A DNA stretch of 64,000 bases from Bacillota bacterium (GCA_003343995.1 QAKE01000011.1:133132-197131); one strand, 5' to 3'. Counted from the stretch's first letter, positions 24,286 to 32,365 are shown. Notes: a model not told the origin generated them from the letters alone. Translations and numbers: made by a program.

Positions 24286-25443
24286 TCAAAAATCTTTGTT
24301 GCCGCTGCAACAAGAAGCGGTGCTTTCGATTTCCACCAGAACCAACTCGGTGCGGCCTTCGGTGCGCACCCGGTAGCCCCAGGTGCCGGTCCCGCCGCTG
24401 ACCACAGCGGCACAGGTGGGTGTGACCTGCCTCATGCCGTAGTTGAGTTCATTGTACCGGAACAGCCGGGCCAGCAGGCCGGTGGGCCAGATCTGCCCGC
24501 CGTGGGTGTGGCCGCTGAGGATGAGGTCCGCCCCGGCGGCGGCGGCGGCCAGTTCCCGGGGTTCGTGGTCCAGCCAGAGGGTGTAGACCTCGTCGGGGCC
24601 GCCCGGCAGAAGGTCGGCAGGGGAGAGGCGGCGGCCCTGGCAGAAGAGCCAGTCCCGCCGGCCCACCACCCGCAGCGGAACCCCTGAGAGGATGGGCTGG
24701 GACTGGTCCTCCAGAATCTGGATGCCGGCGGCGTGGAAGGCGGCTTCCAGATCGGCGCGGGTGAAGCTGGCGGTGGTCCAGTAATGGCCCAGATCATGGT
24801 TGCCGTAGACAAAATATTTGCCCAGCGGCGGGGTGAGCTGGCCGAAAAACTGGCAGAAGGCGTCGAAGTCGGTCCGGGAGGTGTATTCGTCGAAGATGTC
24901 GCCGGTGAGGACGATGAGGTCGGGCGCGGCCAGGGCAATTTTTTCCCGCAGTTCGGGGATGCGGGTGTGGTTCATGGTGGGGCCGGGGTGGAGGTCGCTG
25001 ATCTGGAGCACCCGCAGCGAGCCGCCGGGCAGGGCCTTGGCAGTGGTGAGGCGGTAGCGGGTGAGCCGCAGGACCACCGCCCGCCGCCGACCCCAGAGCA
25101 TCCAGAGCGCGGTGACGGCCCAGGGCAGCAGTCCCCCGGCATAGACCGTCTGCCAGACCGAAAGCACCGGCCCGCCTGCCAGGCGGGCCAGCAGGGTGGC
25201 GCCGTCGCAGAGGAGGTAGAGGACGGTGAGGTGGCCCACAAAGACCATCCCGAAGCCCAGGGGATTACGGCTGAGGAAAGAGATCCCCCACAGCAGCAAC
25301 AGCGGAAGCCCGTAGTAAAGCAGGCGCCGGTCTCCGGCAAAGACCTGCACGAAGGGCAGGTCGAGGAAGTTGAGGTAGAGGATGACGGCCACCAGGGCCT
25401 GACCGATTTTGGGGATGGTGAACTGGATAAAATGGCTATACAT
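24286..25443 (-). CDS. Membrane-anchored metallophosphoesterase (YkuE-like)
   Basis: 385 residues. Three or four N-terminal membrane helices (about residues 13-30, 41-60, 63-85, 98-115) are followed by a calcineurin-like domain. The metal motifs are in order: QISDLHPG, LTGDIFDE, YGNHDLGHYW and LSGHTHGGQIW, all intact. YkuE-type enzymes act on phosphorylated lipids or peptidoglycan precursors at the membrane; the substrate here is unknown. The ATG at 25443 follows GGAGG. Single gene; its neighbours are unrelated. Confidence 0.9.
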   Translation of the reverse strand: MYSHFIQFTIPKIGQALVAVILYLNFLDLPFVQVFAGDRRLLYYGLPLLLLWGISFLSRNPLGFGMVFVGHLTVLYLLCDGATLLARLAGGPVLSVWQTVYAGGLLPWAVTALWMLWGRRRAVVLRLTRYRLTTAKALPGGSLRVLQISDLHPGPTMNHTRIPELREKIALAAPDLIVLTGDIFDEYTSRTDFDAFCQFFGQLTPPLGKYFVYGNHDLGHYWTTASFTRADLEAAFHAAGIQILEDQSQPILSGVPLRVVGRRDWLFCQGRRLSPADLLPGGPDEVYTLWLDHEPRELAAAAAGADLILSGHTHGGQIWPTGLLARLFRYNELNYGMRQVTPTCAAVVSGGTGTWGYRVRTEGRTELVLVEIESTASCCSGNKDF

Positions 25444-25528
25444 AAAAGGCCTCCCAGAGCGATGAGAGATGGTTGCAAAACTATCCTACAAGACTTTCCC
25501 CAAAAAGAACGCAGAAACCCGCGGTCGT

Positions 25529-26890
25529 TCAGGCGCCCAGCACTGCGGCGGCGGTCTCGGTTTCTTCGGCATGGGCGGCGCCGAAGAGATAAAGGCTGCC
25601 CTCCCGGTCGGTGATCAGCAGCCAGGGGCCGGTGCGGGGGTCAAAACAGGCGGTGGCCTGCCCGTAGCCGCTGAGCATATATTGGCCCTTGCAGACGGTG
25701 TCCATGCCGGTGCCTGCGATGCGGCTGCGGCTGGGCAGGGTATCCAGCACCTCGACGTCGGCTATTTCGCACAGTGGCAGTTCATAGCAGCTGCCGCTGT
25801 GCCGGGCAACCAGGGTCTCCCCGTTGACCGAGACTTGCACCGGGGTGTGCTCCTCCACCGTGATCCAAACCCCCAGCAGCGGCATGAGGAGCAAAAGGGC
25901 CGCCAGCAGGCCCAGCAAAACCTGCGCGCTCCGCCGGGCGAGATTGAAGGTGGTGTTGATGCCCACCCGGGCGTTGACCAGCAGGCTGGCGTCGTGGGGA
26001 TTGTAGTAAAAAATCCCCCAGATCCAGTGCTCATCCTCGTCGGGATAAAAGCCCCGGCCGGCCTGGGCGGTCAGCTTTTCCTGGAGATGGCGCAGCCGAA
26101 ATTCCATCCCGATGACCGCTGCCGTCAGGAGCATGGTCAGGGCCAGCGCGCCCGCCGCCGACCAAAAGGGATGGGCCATGCCCAACAGCAGGCACATGTT
26201 GAGCAGCGCCAGATACCAGGCGCTCCACAGCCAGCACCGGCGCCAGGCCCGGCGCCGAAGCCGGGTCAAAACCTCGGTAAGGGCGTCGTTGTCATCTGCC
26301 ACCTCGGATTTCCGCCGGATGGCAAAACGATACATCAGCCAGAACAGCAGGATCACCGCGGCGTCCAAGGCCAGCACCCCGCCCAAAACGGTGCTGCCGC
26401 CCAAGAAAGCGGCGGCGGCCGGCAGGCTGCCGGCTGCCAAGGCCAGCAGGAACCAGAGATGGGTGAGGGGCGTTTCCTTCCACAATTCCGGCGAGGAGAG
26501 GCTGGCCACCGCGGTGTTTGTTCCCCGGGCGGGCTGCCAGCCCCGGCGGCGTTTGAGGTCTTTCAGCGCCAGATTGGTCCGGGCATAAAACACCTGGGGC
26601 AGCAGGATGACGAGATCCAGCCAGATCAGATAAAGGGTCAGGGAGATGCCCATCGAGACGGGGAGCAGGGCGCACAGCAGGCCGCTGCCCAGCAGGACCC
26701 AGAGAAGCCGGCGCTGCCGCAGCCGGAACTGCCCCAGCAGGCCGGCAAGTTCCTGGTCGGCCTGGGCGTTTTTGGGGAAGGTGACCCCCACCGCCAGGTT
26801 CTTTTTGAACACCGTTTCGTTTTTCATCTGAAGGTAGAGCACCGGCGGCACCCACAGCACGGTGGCCCACAGGATCAGGTTTCCCCACAT
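25529..26890 (-). CDS. DUF5808/DUF1648-like multi-pass membrane protein
   Basis: 453 residues with about eight hydrophobic segments, one at the N-terminus (LILWATVLWVPPVLYLQM). Near residues 280-310 is DEDEHWIWGIFYYNPHDASL followed by VNARVGINTTFN, the hallmark of the DUF5808 domain found in membrane proteins next to YtrA-type GntR regulators. The C-terminal 110 residues look like an extracellular PH-like domain. It overlaps the GntR gene by 16 bp, after GGAGGGAACACATC, so the pair is co-expressed. Function unknown; envelope stress sensing is a guess. Confidence 0.85.
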   Translation of the reverse strand: MWGNLILWATVLWVPPVLYLQMKNETVFKKNLAVGVTFPKNAQADQELAGLLGQFRLRQRRLLWVLLGSGLLCALLPVSMGISLTLYLIWLDLVILLPQVFYARTNLALKDLKRRRGWQPARGTNTAVASLSSPELWKETPLTHLWFLLALAAGSLPAAAAFLGGSTVLGGVLALDAAVILLFWLMYRFAIRRKSEVADDNDALTEVLTRLRRRAWRRCWLWSAWYLALLNMCLLLGMAHPFWSAAGALALTMLLTAAVIGMEFRLRHLQEKLTAQAGRGFYPDEDEHWIWGIFYYNPHDASLLVNARVGINTTFNLARRSAQVLLGLLAALLLLMPLLGVWITVEEHTPVQVSVNGETLVARHSGSCYELPLCEIADVEVLDTLPSRSRIAGTGMDTVCKGQYMLSGYGQATACFDPRTGPWLLITDREGSLYLFGAAHAEETETAAAVLGA

Positions 26891-27264
26891 GATGTGTTCC
26901 CTCCTTTTTCCACAAGCGTTTCCACCAGGCGCAGGATCCCGGTCGAGTCCAGCCCGGCCAGCCGCAGTTCGGACAGGCAGACCTTCAGTGTGTGCAGGGT
27001 TTGCGGCGAAGGCCCGCCGGCCGGCCGGCCGGCGCTGACCACGGTGCCGCTGCGGCGGTCGGCCTGAAGATAGCCCTCCTGTTTCAGCAGCTGGTAGGCT
27101 TTGCTCACCGTCATCACATTTACCCCGGCCTCTGCCGCCAGCGCCCGAACGGTGGGCAGCTGCTGGCCGGGGGCCAGTTTGCCATCTGCGATGCCCAGAA
27201 CAATCTGATCCCGGATCTGCTGGTAGATTGGCATATCGCTGTCAAAAGCCAGATGTAGCAGCAT
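26875..27264 (-). CDS. GntR-family regulator, YtrA subfamily
   Basis: 129 residues. The winged HTH is PIYQQIRDQIVLGIADGKL, then LPTVRALAAEAGVNVMTVSK and a short C-terminal helical dimer region, the compact YtrA layout. YtrA regulators repress the operon that encodes them and respond to envelope stress or antibiotics. A palindrome at its own promoter (27300-27320) fits autoregulation. First gene of a two-gene operon with the DUF5808 protein. Confidence 0.92.
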   Translation of the reverse strand: MLLHLAFDSDMPIYQQIRDQIVLGIADGKLAPGQQLPTVRALAAEAGVNVMTVSKAYQLLKQEGYLQADRRSGTVVSAGRPAGGPSPQTLHTLKVCLSELRLAGLDSTGILRLVETLVEKGGNTSCGET

Positions 27265-27299
27265 CAGTGCGCCCTCCTCTCCTGTGTTTTTGTCTTGTT

Positions 27300-27338
27300 T
27301 GTATTATATATAATAATACAATAAAATGGGGCTGTCAA
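27300..27338 (-). promoter_or_regulatory. GntR promoter with overlapping palindromic operator
   Basis: On the minus strand TTGACA (27338-27333) and TATTAT (27315-27310) are spaced by 17 bp. The inverted repeat TGTATTA-N7-TAATACA (27300-27320) covers the -10 region, so a bound GntR dimer would block polymerase. Confidence 0.8.
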
Positions 27339-27347
27339 GGCAGCCGT

Positions 27348-27359
27348 CCCCCGCGAAAA
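27348..27359 (+). repeat. Left copy of a 12-bp direct repeat flanking the phage-like cassette
   Basis: CCCCCGCGAAAA, identical to 41357-41368. It lies between the back-to-back promoters of the GntR operon and the cassette. Possible remnant attachment core; see the finding. Confidence 0.5.
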
Positions 27360-27378
27360 GTGGCTGCTTTTTGTACTA

Positions 27379-27407
27379 TTGACAACCATAGGTTGTTACG
27401 CTATAAT
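27379..27407 (+). promoter_or_regulatory. Consensus sigma-70 promoter of the phage-like cassette with embedded operator
   Basis: TTGACA (27379-27384) and TATAAT (27402-27407) match consensus at both boxes with a 17-bp spacer. The palindrome ACAACC-ATA-GGTTGT (27382-27396) overlaps the -35 and spacer, a repressor site by position. No phage-type repressor gene is in the window. Confidence 0.88.
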
Positions 27408-27454
27408 ACGGAATACAGAAAACTGTTATATTGAAACGAAAAGGGAGGAGTTTC

Positions 27455-27877
27455 ATGGAGAAAAAAGAAAAGATGGAATGGTTGGGCCGCTACCGGGAGG
27501 CCATGCAGCAGGAAGATACCCTGCTGGAAGAACTGAAATGGCTCCGCGCCGACGCCGAACGGGTCAGCGCCGGCCTGGCAACCGCCGGGGGCGGCGGTGC
27601 CCCCTCCATCGACCGGCTTCCCCGGGCGGTGGAACGCATCGACGCCGCCCGCGCCGACCTGGAAGCCCAGGTGGAACACTGTATGGCCGTCCGCGCCCAG
27701 ATCGTCCGCGCCCTGGCCTCGGTGCGCACCCCCGCCCCGCGGGATGCCCTCTACCGCCGCTATGTCCTGGGGCAGACCACCGAACAGATCGCCCAGGCCC
27801 TGCACCTGGTACCCCGCCGGGTGCGCCAGCTCTATGACAAGGGTCTGCAGGAAATCAATCTTTCAGAATCCTGTTGA
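27455..27877 (+). CDS. DUF1492-like phage regulator with sigma-region-4-type HTH
   Basis: 140 residues from ATG 27455 after GGGAGGAG. An N-terminal coiled-coil-like half (EKMEWLGRYREAMQQEDTL) precedes a C-terminal helix-turn-helix: RDALYRRYVLGQTTEQIAQA followed by LHLVPRRVRQLYDKGL, like sigma-70 region 4. Proteins of this kind are found just before terminase genes in Firmicute phages and are thought to control late transcription. Here it is the first gene of the cassette. A promoter-terminator unit lies between it and terS, which fits a role as late activator or anti-terminator (inference). Confidence 0.8.
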   Translation: MEKKEKMEWLGRYREAMQQEDTLLEELKWLRADAERVSAGLATAGGGGAPSIDRLPRAVERIDAARADLEAQVEHCMAVRAQIVRALASVRTPAPRDALYRRYVLGQTTEQIAQALHLVPRRVRQLYDKGLQEINLSESC

Positions 27878-27947
27878 TCTTTCCCCGGCATTTCCTCCCG
27901 CTTCCCCTGGGATACCTGGAGAAAATACATATTTCCGTAACGTATCC

Positions 27948-27976
27948 TTGTAATTCCACCCACCCCATGCTAGAAT
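27948..27976 (+). promoter_or_regulatory. Putative late promoter of the structural genes
   Basis: TTGTAA (27948-27953) and TAGAAT (27971-27976) with 17-bp spacing, directly upstream of a terminator at 28006-28029 and of terS. Confidence 0.6.
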
Positions 27977-27995
27977 GATACCGTCGAAAGCTGTT

Positions 27996-28029
27996 GAGAC
28001 AGGCACCGCCTGACTCGGCGGCTTTTTTT
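27996..28029 (+). terminator. Leader terminator with competing anti-terminator hairpin before terS
   Basis: CCGCC (28006-28010) pairs with GGCGG (28017-28021) and is followed by C and seven Ts. An alternative stem, GAGACAGG (27996-28003) with CCTGACTC (28009-28016, one mismatch), uses the same bases and would destroy the terminator. It starts about 15-20 bases from the expected transcription start. Confidence 0.65.
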
Positions 28030-28063
28030 GATCCCAGGGGCCGTCGCCCGGAAAGGAGGGTGC

Positions 28064-28267
28064 ATGGAACAGGAGCAACGGGGGATCACGCCGGACCATG
28101 TGTTGGCGGAGCTTGCGGGGATCGCCTTTGCCGATCTCGGCAGCCCCGGAGGCCCGCCCATCAAACCGGCCGACAAACTGCGTGCCCTCGAAATGATCTA
28201 CAAATATCTGCGGATGGGGGAGGGCGACCCCGCCGGCGAGGGGGTGGTAATCGTGGACGGCGACTAG
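28064..28267 (+). CDS. Very short phage terminase small subunit (TerS-like)
   Basis: 67 residues from ATG 28064 after AAAGGAGGG. It contains PIKPADKLRALEMIYKYLRM, the C-terminal helix pattern of Terminase_2-type TerS. Typical TerS proteins of that family are roughly twice as long, with an N-terminal HTH that reads the pac/cos site; that part is absent. It lies just before the large terminase, as TerS always does. Assignment is by position and this one motif. Confidence 0.65.
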   Translation: MEQEQRGITPDHVLAELAGIAFADLGSPGGPPIKPADKLRALEMIYKYLRMGEGDPAGEGVVIVDGD

Positions 28268-28294
28268 GCCGTCCCCATCGAAGGGAGGAAGGCT

Positions 28295-29533
28295 GTGACA
28301 ATTCATCTCAAAGACCTGATGCCCCCGGCGTTCTGGCCGGTGCACCGGGCGCTGCGCGACGGCACGGTGCGGGAAATCCTGGCCAAGGGCGGGCGCGGGT
28401 CGGGCAAATCCAGCTACATCTCGCTGGAACTGGTGGTGCAGCTGCTGCGCCATCCCACCTGCCACGCCCTGGTGCTGCGCAAGGTGGGCAACACCCTGCG
28501 CACCAGTGTCTACGCCCAGATCTGCTGGGCCATCGGGGCGCTGGGGCTGGCCGGGCGGTTCCGGTGCACCCTTTCTCCCATGGAGTGCACCTATCTGCCC
28601 ACCGGGCAGAAGATCCTCTTCTTTGGGCTGGACGACGCCGGCAAGCTGAAAAGCCTCAAGCTGCCCTTCGGCTCGCTGGGACTGCTCTGGTTCGAGGAAC
28701 TGGACCAGTACGACGGGCCGGAGGAGGTGCGCAACGTGGAACAGAGCGTCTTTCGCGGCGGGGACTTCGCCCTGGCCTTCAAGAGCTTCAACCCGCCCGC
28801 CATGGCCCGCAGCTGGGTCAACCGCTACGCCCGCACCCCGGCGCCGGGGCGGCTGATCCACCATTCCACCTACCTGGAACTGCCCCGCAGCTGGCTGGGG
28901 GCCCGGTTCCTGGCCGACGCCGAAGCGCTGCGCCAGACCAACGAGCTGGCCTATCGCCACGAGTATCTGGGAGAGGTGGTGGGCAGCGGCGCGGCGGTCT
29001 TTGACAACCTGCGGCTGGAACCCATCCCGCCGGAAGTCACCGAGGGCTTTTCCCGGGTGTACCACGGGGTGGACTGGGGCTGGTATCCCGACCCATGGGC
29101 CTACAACGCCGCCGCCTACGACCCCGCTCGCCGCACCCTCTACCTCTTTGACGAGCTGACCCGCCGCCGCACCCCCAACCGGGAAACCGCGGCCCTGCTG
29201 CTGGACCGGGGGCTGGGAAGCCAGGACCTGCTCACCGCCGACGCCGCCGAACCCAAGAGCTGCGCCGACTACCGGGCCTTCGGGCTGGCCTGCCGGGCCG
29301 CCCACAAAGGCCCCGGCAGCCTGGCCGGCAGCATGAAATGGCTGCAGAGCCTGTCGGCCATCGTCATCGACCCGGCCCGCTGCCCCGACACCGCCGCCGA
29401 GTTCTCGGAGTACGAGTATGAGCGGGACCCCCGCACCGGCGAGGTGCTGCCGGGGTATCCCGACCTGAACAACCACCACATCGACGCGGTCCGCTACGCG
29501 CTGGAAAGCGTCTGGCGCCGCCGCGGGCAGTGA
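28295..29533 (+). CDS. Phage terminase large subunit (PBSX-type TerL)
   Basis: 412 residues from GTG 28295. The packaging ATPase has Walker A KGGRGSGKSS (residues 31-40) and Walker B LLWFEELDQ (about 129-137). The C-terminal nuclease has GVDWGWYPDPWAYN, LLTADAAEPKS and NNHHIDAVRYAL with the metal-binding Asp residues intact. It cuts and pumps DNA into capsids through the portal. All active-site motifs look functional, so packaging may still be possible. Confidence 0.94.
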   Translation: MTIHLKDLMPPAFWPVHRALRDGTVREILAKGGRGSGKSSYISLELVVQLLRHPTCHALVLRKVGNTLRTSVYAQICWAIGALGLAGRFRCTLSPMECTYLPTGQKILFFGLDDAGKLKSLKLPFGSLGLLWFEELDQYDGPEEVRNVEQSVFRGGDFALAFKSFNPPAMARSWVNRYARTPAPGRLIHHSTYLELPRSWLGARFLADAEALRQTNELAYRHEYLGEVVGSGAAVFDNLRLEPIPPEVTEGFSRVYHGVDWGWYPDPWAYNAAAYDPARRTLYLFDELTRRRTPNRETAALLLDRGLGSQDLLTADAAEPKSCADYRAFGLACRAAHKGPGSLAGSMKWLQSLSAIVIDPARCPDTAAEFSEYEYERDPRTGEVLPGYPDLNNHHIDAVRYALESVWRRRGQ

Positions 29534-29571
29534 TTGCCCGGGAAAAGGCCGCGCCCCCAAAGGAGGAGTCT

Positions 29572-30918
29572 GTGAAAACCTTTCTGGAACAGGCGTTCGG
29601 CAAGGCCGACGCCACCACCCCCCGGATGCGCGCGGCCATCCGGGAATGGAACGACCTGTACTATGCCGTGCCCCGCCCCGGCGAGTCGGCCGACTGCCGG
29701 CTGCCGGTGCTCATCGTCAGCAAGCTCTGCCGCACCGTCTTTGCCGAGTATGAGGCCCGGGTCCTGCCCGGCGGAACCTCGGCGGCCTGGCAGCAGGGCA
29801 ACCTGAAGGCGCTGGACGCCGTCCGCCGCCGGGCAATGCAGTACGCCCTGGTGGGCGGGGAATGTCTGCTCAAGCCGGTGCCCGCCGGCGCCGGGTTTGA
29901 CTTCGTGCCGGTGCGGCGGGACTGCTTCGCCCCCCTGGCCCGGGACGCCCGGGGGCGGCTGCGGGCGGTGGGCACCATGGACCGGCTCACCGGCGGCAGG
30001 CGGCAGTACGCCCTGCTGGAACGCCGCACCGCCGGCGAGGACGGGCTGGTCATCGAGACCCGGCTCTTTGAGATGGCCGGCGAGGTGCTGGGCCGGGAAG
30101 CCCCCCTGGACACCCTGCCTCAGACCGCCGGGCTGCGGCCCACCCTGCTGCTGCCGGGGGTGCCGGGGGTGGGGCTGGCTGCCCTGCGCACCCCGCTGCT
30201 CAACTGTGTGGACGGCTCCGCCGACGCGGTGGCGGTCTTTGCCCCCGCCGTGGGGCTGATCCACAGCCTGGCCCGCACCGAGCGCCAGCTGCAGCAGGAA
30301 TTCGCCAACGGCGCTTCCCGGGTGTTCGCCTCGGAGGACCTGCTGCGGGAGGACGGCATGGGCCGCCGGTCGCTGCAGGACGACCTCTTTGTGGGGCTGC
30401 CCGACGATCCCGCCAACCTGGGGGTGACGGTGTTCAGCCCGGCCTTGCGGGAACAGAGCTTTCTGGCCCGCAAGCAGGACATCCTGCGGGGCTGCGAGAG
30501 CCTGATCGGCCTCAAGCGGGGGATTCTCAGCGAGGTGGAGGCCACCGAGCGCACCGCCACCGAGATCACCTCCAGCCAGGGAGATTACAGCCTGACCATC
30601 CAGGATTTCCAGCAGATGTGGGCCGATGGCCTGCGGGAAGCGCTGACCCTCTGCGACGCCCTGGGCCGGGCCTACGGCCTCTGCGACGGGGAGGCCCTGG
30701 ACCTGGACGCCGCCTTGTCGGTGGACTGGGGGGACGGGGTGCTCTATGACCGCGCCCGCACCTGGGAGGAATACCGCCAGATGGTGGCCGACGGCATGCT
30801 GCGCCCCGAGCTGGCCCTGGCCTGGTACTTTGACCTGCCCCACAAGACGCCGGAGGATCTGCAGGCCATCCGGGCCAGGTTCATGCCGGCGGCCCAACAA
30901 AACGAGACAGGGAGGTGA
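29572..30918 (+). CDS. Phage portal protein (SPP1 Gp6-like)
   Basis: 448 residues from GTG 29572, 7 bases after AAGGAGG; the overlapping upstream GTG at 29530 lacks a ribosome site. It contains a helical clip region and the conserved QEFANGASRVFASEDLL, and FLARKQDILRGCESLIGLKRG followed by EVEATERTATEI, matching SPP1-Gp6 portals of Firmicute siphophages. The dodecamer forms the DNA gate of the capsid and contacts TerL. The acidic/amphipathic C-terminus ends at the next gene's ribosome site. Confidence 0.88.
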   Translation: MKTFLEQAFGKADATTPRMRAAIREWNDLYYAVPRPGESADCRLPVLIVSKLCRTVFAEYEARVLPGGTSAAWQQGNLKALDAVRRRAMQYALVGGECLLKPVPAGAGFDFVPVRRDCFAPLARDARGRLRAVGTMDRLTGGRRQYALLERRTAGEDGLVIETRLFEMAGEVLGREAPLDTLPQTAGLRPTLLLPGVPGVGLAALRTPLLNCVDGSADAVAVFAPAVGLIHSLARTERQLQQEFANGASRVFASEDLLREDGMGRRSLQDDLFVGLPDDPANLGVTVFSPALREQSFLARKQDILRGCESLIGLKRGILSEVEATERTATEITSSQGDYSLTIQDFQQMWADGLREALTLCDALGRAYGLCDGEALDLDAALSVDWGDGVLYDRARTWEEYRQMVADGMLRPELALAWYFDLPHKTPEDLQAIRARFMPAAQQNETGR

Positions 30919-30922
30919 GATG

Positions 30923-31084
30923 ATGGAACCCCATGAGGAAACCCGGCCCGCGCCCTACGCCGCCTCCACCGGCACCGCGCCGGTGCAGACCAGCGCCGAG
31001 GACTTTGCCCGGATGAGCTACCGGGAACGGCTGGCCCTGAAACGGACCGACCCCGAGGAATACCGCCGCCTGCGGGAGGGCTGA
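30923..31084 (+). CDS. Small phage head protein between portal and capsid genes
   Basis: 53 residues from ATG 30923 (7 bases after GGAGG; an adjacent in-frame ATG lies at 30920). Proline- and Thr-rich N-terminus, then the charged DFARMSYRERLALKRTDPEE. A scaffold gene is expected in this position, but this is far too short to be a normal scaffold. Function unknown; it may bind the portal or capsid. Confidence 0.7.
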   Translation: MEPHEETRPAPYAASTGTAPVQTSAEDFARMSYRERLALKRTDPEEYRRLREG

Positions 31085-31123
31085 TGCTCCCCGCCCCAGA
31101 TCACAACAAAGGAGACAAATGCT

Positions 31124-31987
31124 ATGGCAGATTCTATGACCAAACTCGCAAACCTCATTGATCCCGAAGTCATGGGCGACATGGTGTCCGCCCGCATCCC
31201 CAAAAAGCTGCGGGTGGCCCCCTTCGCCAAGATTGACGACACCCTGATGGGGGTGCCCGGCGACACCATCACGGTGCCCGCCTACGCCTACATCGGGGAC
31301 GCCAGCGACGTGGCCGAGGGCCAGGAGGTGACCATTGAACAGATGACCACCTCCACCCGCAAGGCCACCGTCAAAAAGGCGATGAAGGGCATCTCCCTCA
31401 GCGACGAGGCGGTGCTCTCGGGCTATGGCAACCCGGTGGGGGAGGCCAACACCCAGCTGGCCATGGCCATCGCCGCCAAGATCGACAACGACTGCATGGA
31501 CGCTTTGCAGACCGCCAGCCTGAGCTATGACGGCAAGGCCGAAAACCTCTCTTACAGCGGTCTGGTGGACGCGCTGGACCTCTTCCAGGAGGAACAGGGC
31601 AGCGACAAGGTGATCTTTGTCCATCCCAAGCAGGTCACCCAGCTGCGCAAGGACCCCGACTTCCTCAGCGCCGACAAGTACCAGGCCGGCACCATGGTTT
31701 CGGGGGAAATCGGCATCATCGCCGGCTGCCGGGTGGTGCCCTCGCTGAAGGTGCCCCAGGTGGAGGTCAGCGAGGTGCCCTGCTACGCCTGCCCCATCGT
31801 CAAGCTGGAAACCGACCCCGAGGTGGAGGACGAGGCCCCCGCCCTGACCATCTACCGCAAGCGGGATGTGAATGTGGAAACCGAGCGCAAGCCCAAGGCC
31901 CGGGTCACCGAGATCACCGCCGACGAGTTCTATGTGGCGGTGCTCTCCAACGAGGCCAAGGTGGTGCTGGCCAAGTTCAAGGCGTAA
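31124..31987 (+). CDS. Phage major capsid protein
   Basis: 287 residues. N-terminal TKLANLIDPEVMGDMVSARI, then VPGDTITVPAYAYIGDASDV and EGQEVTIEQMTTSTRKATVK, the HK97-fold E-loop region as in N4-gp56-type capsid proteins of Firmicute siphophages. No N-terminal scaffolding delta domain or protease site is apparent. It assembles the icosahedral shell. Start ATG follows AAGGAGAC. Confidence 0.9.
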   Translation: MADSMTKLANLIDPEVMGDMVSARIPKKLRVAPFAKIDDTLMGVPGDTITVPAYAYIGDASDVAEGQEVTIEQMTTSTRKATVKKAMKGISLSDEAVLSGYGNPVGEANTQLAMAIAAKIDNDCMDALQTASLSYDGKAENLSYSGLVDALDLFQEEQGSDKVIFVHPKQVTQLRKDPDFLSADKYQAGTMVSGEIGIIAGCRVVPSLKVPQVEVSEVPCYACPIVKLETDPEVEDEAPALTIYRKRDVNVETERKPKARVTEITADEFYVAVLSNEAKVVLAKFKA

Positions 31988-31999
31988 GGGGGCGGGACC

Positions 32000-32365
32000 T
32001 TGGCAGATTTCGCCTTTTACACCGAGAGATACCTGGGGGAGGACATCCCCGAGGCCCAGTTCCCCCGCTACGCCAAGCGGGCGGGGGACAAGCTGAACTG
32101 CTACCGCCATCTCTACCAGGTGTCCCCCCGCCCCGGGGTGGAGCAGGCCGAGGACAACGCCCTGTGCGCCATCGCCGACGCCATGTACGAGTTTGACCAG
32201 GAGGACGCCCGCCGGGGCTTCGCCTCGGTGAGCGTGGGCAGTGTCAGCGAGAGCTACACCGCCCCCATGGAGCTCTCCTCCACCACCCTCTATCTGCGGG
32301 AGCGGTACTATCGCCAGGTGGCGGGGGACTTCCTGGTGATGCAGCGGGGGGTGCGGCATGGCTGA
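32000..32365 (+). CDS. Phage head-tail connector / head completion protein
   Basis: 121 residues from TTG 32000. It is small and helical, follows the capsid gene, and ends overlapping the next gene by 8 bp. DNALCAIADAMYEFDQED resembles the helical head-tail connector (gp6/gp15-like) family that forms the ring under the portal. Assigned mainly by gene order. Confidence 0.7.
   Translation: MADFAFYTERYLGEDIPEAQFPRYAKRAGDKLNCYRHLYQVSPRPGVEQAEDNALCAIADAMYEFDQEDARRGFASVSVGSVSESYTAPMELSSTTLYLRERYYRQVAGDFLVMQRGVRHG

Noticed and set aside
25469..27067. 532-codon plus-strand open frame opposite the DUF5808 and GntR genes
   Set aside because: Low-complexity Gly/Gln/Pro-rich product, no ribosome site, no domain. 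It is the antisense shadow of well-supported minus-strand genes in GC-rich DNA.
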